Assembly: GCA_019313025.1 (NCBI GenBank)
Contig: JAFDCA010000432.1
Location: forward strand, 1-13,730
Length of the DNA: 13,730 nt
Reading direction: 5' to 3'
Source of the DNA: Deltaproteobacteria bacterium
GTDB taxonomy: Bacteria > Desulfobacterota > Desulfobacteria > Desulfobacterales > UBA11574
A program made the position numbers and the translations under genes. The number at the start of each line of letters is the position of its first letter. The first letter of the stretch is position 1. Shown in pieces: positions 13,622 through 13,730 of the stretch. Under the pieces are notes generated by a model, which worked only from the letters and a program-made list of their open reading frames with translations, was not told the DNA's origin and ran no database searches.

Positions 13622-13730
13622 TTGAGGGGTCGGGGAGTTTTTCTTCTAAATCCTTGAATATAGCGGAATGGATGATTTTTTTTTAAAACGGATGCTGTCT
13701 GAGTGGCTTAGGGATCGTTTAAAAAAACAG
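13622..13730 (+). repeat. Half copy of palindromic intergenic repeat family (arm E, cut by window edge)
   Basis: This segment matches the reverse complement of about 8783-8890 with roughly ten differences over about 107 bp, including an identical 30-base stretch spanning the core GCTGTCTGAG (13694-13703). The second arm would lie beyond the window. It starts about 80 bp after the kinase stop; nothing else is seen between them. Confidence 0.85.

Overview
The window looks like chromosomal DNA of an anaerobic, heme-rich, moderately A+T-rich bacterium, most likely a sulfate- or metal-respiring member of Desulfobacterota. This is inferred from gene content: multiheme c-type cytochromes fused into a Rieske/cytochrome b operon, a periplasmic rhodanese, a TauE/SafE anion exporter and a heme-sensing histidine kinase. 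No rRNA, tRNA, CRISPR array or intact transposase gene is visible.

Layout. (1) 195-1367, minus strand: a two-gene operon with a P460-type c-heme protein followed by a Tat-exported molybdopterin oxidoreductase of the sulfite-oxidase fold. (2) 2158-2724, minus: a secreted single-domain rhodanese with its own promoter and terminator. (3) 2988-8541, minus: an operon for an unconventional quinol:cytochrome complex. In transcription order it holds a 19-heme putative lipoprotein cytochrome, a Rieske protein, a b6-type cytochrome b, a short subunit IV and a four-heme cytochrome c. (4) 8934-11226, minus: a decayed TauE/SafE fragment, a small membrane protein of unknown function, an intact TauE/SafE exporter and a frameshifted micro-ORF. 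(5) 11487-13544, plus and divergent: a membrane histidine kinase whose sensor domain carries a c-heme motif.

The blocks are separated by members of one unusual repeat family. These are imperfect palindromes of about 200-290 bp that share GCTGTCTGAG on one arm and GCGAGTTC on the other. Three complete copies and two half copies cut by the window edges are present. Near-identical arms in opposite orientation bracket the P460/molybdenum operon and, separately, the TauE/kinase block. One copy sits inside the bc operon, between the Rieske and cytochrome b genes.

How the genes could work together (inference): the Rieske/b/IV complex would take electrons from menaquinol, or return them, and exchange them with the 4-heme and 19-heme cytochromes on the outer side of the inner membrane. 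The molybdenum enzyme would pass electrons to the P460-type heme protein. The TauE exporter, rhodanese and sulfite-oxidase fold together suggest sulfur oxyanion handling. The heme-sensor kinase, divergent from the exporter, may control it. Substrates cannot be read from the sequence.
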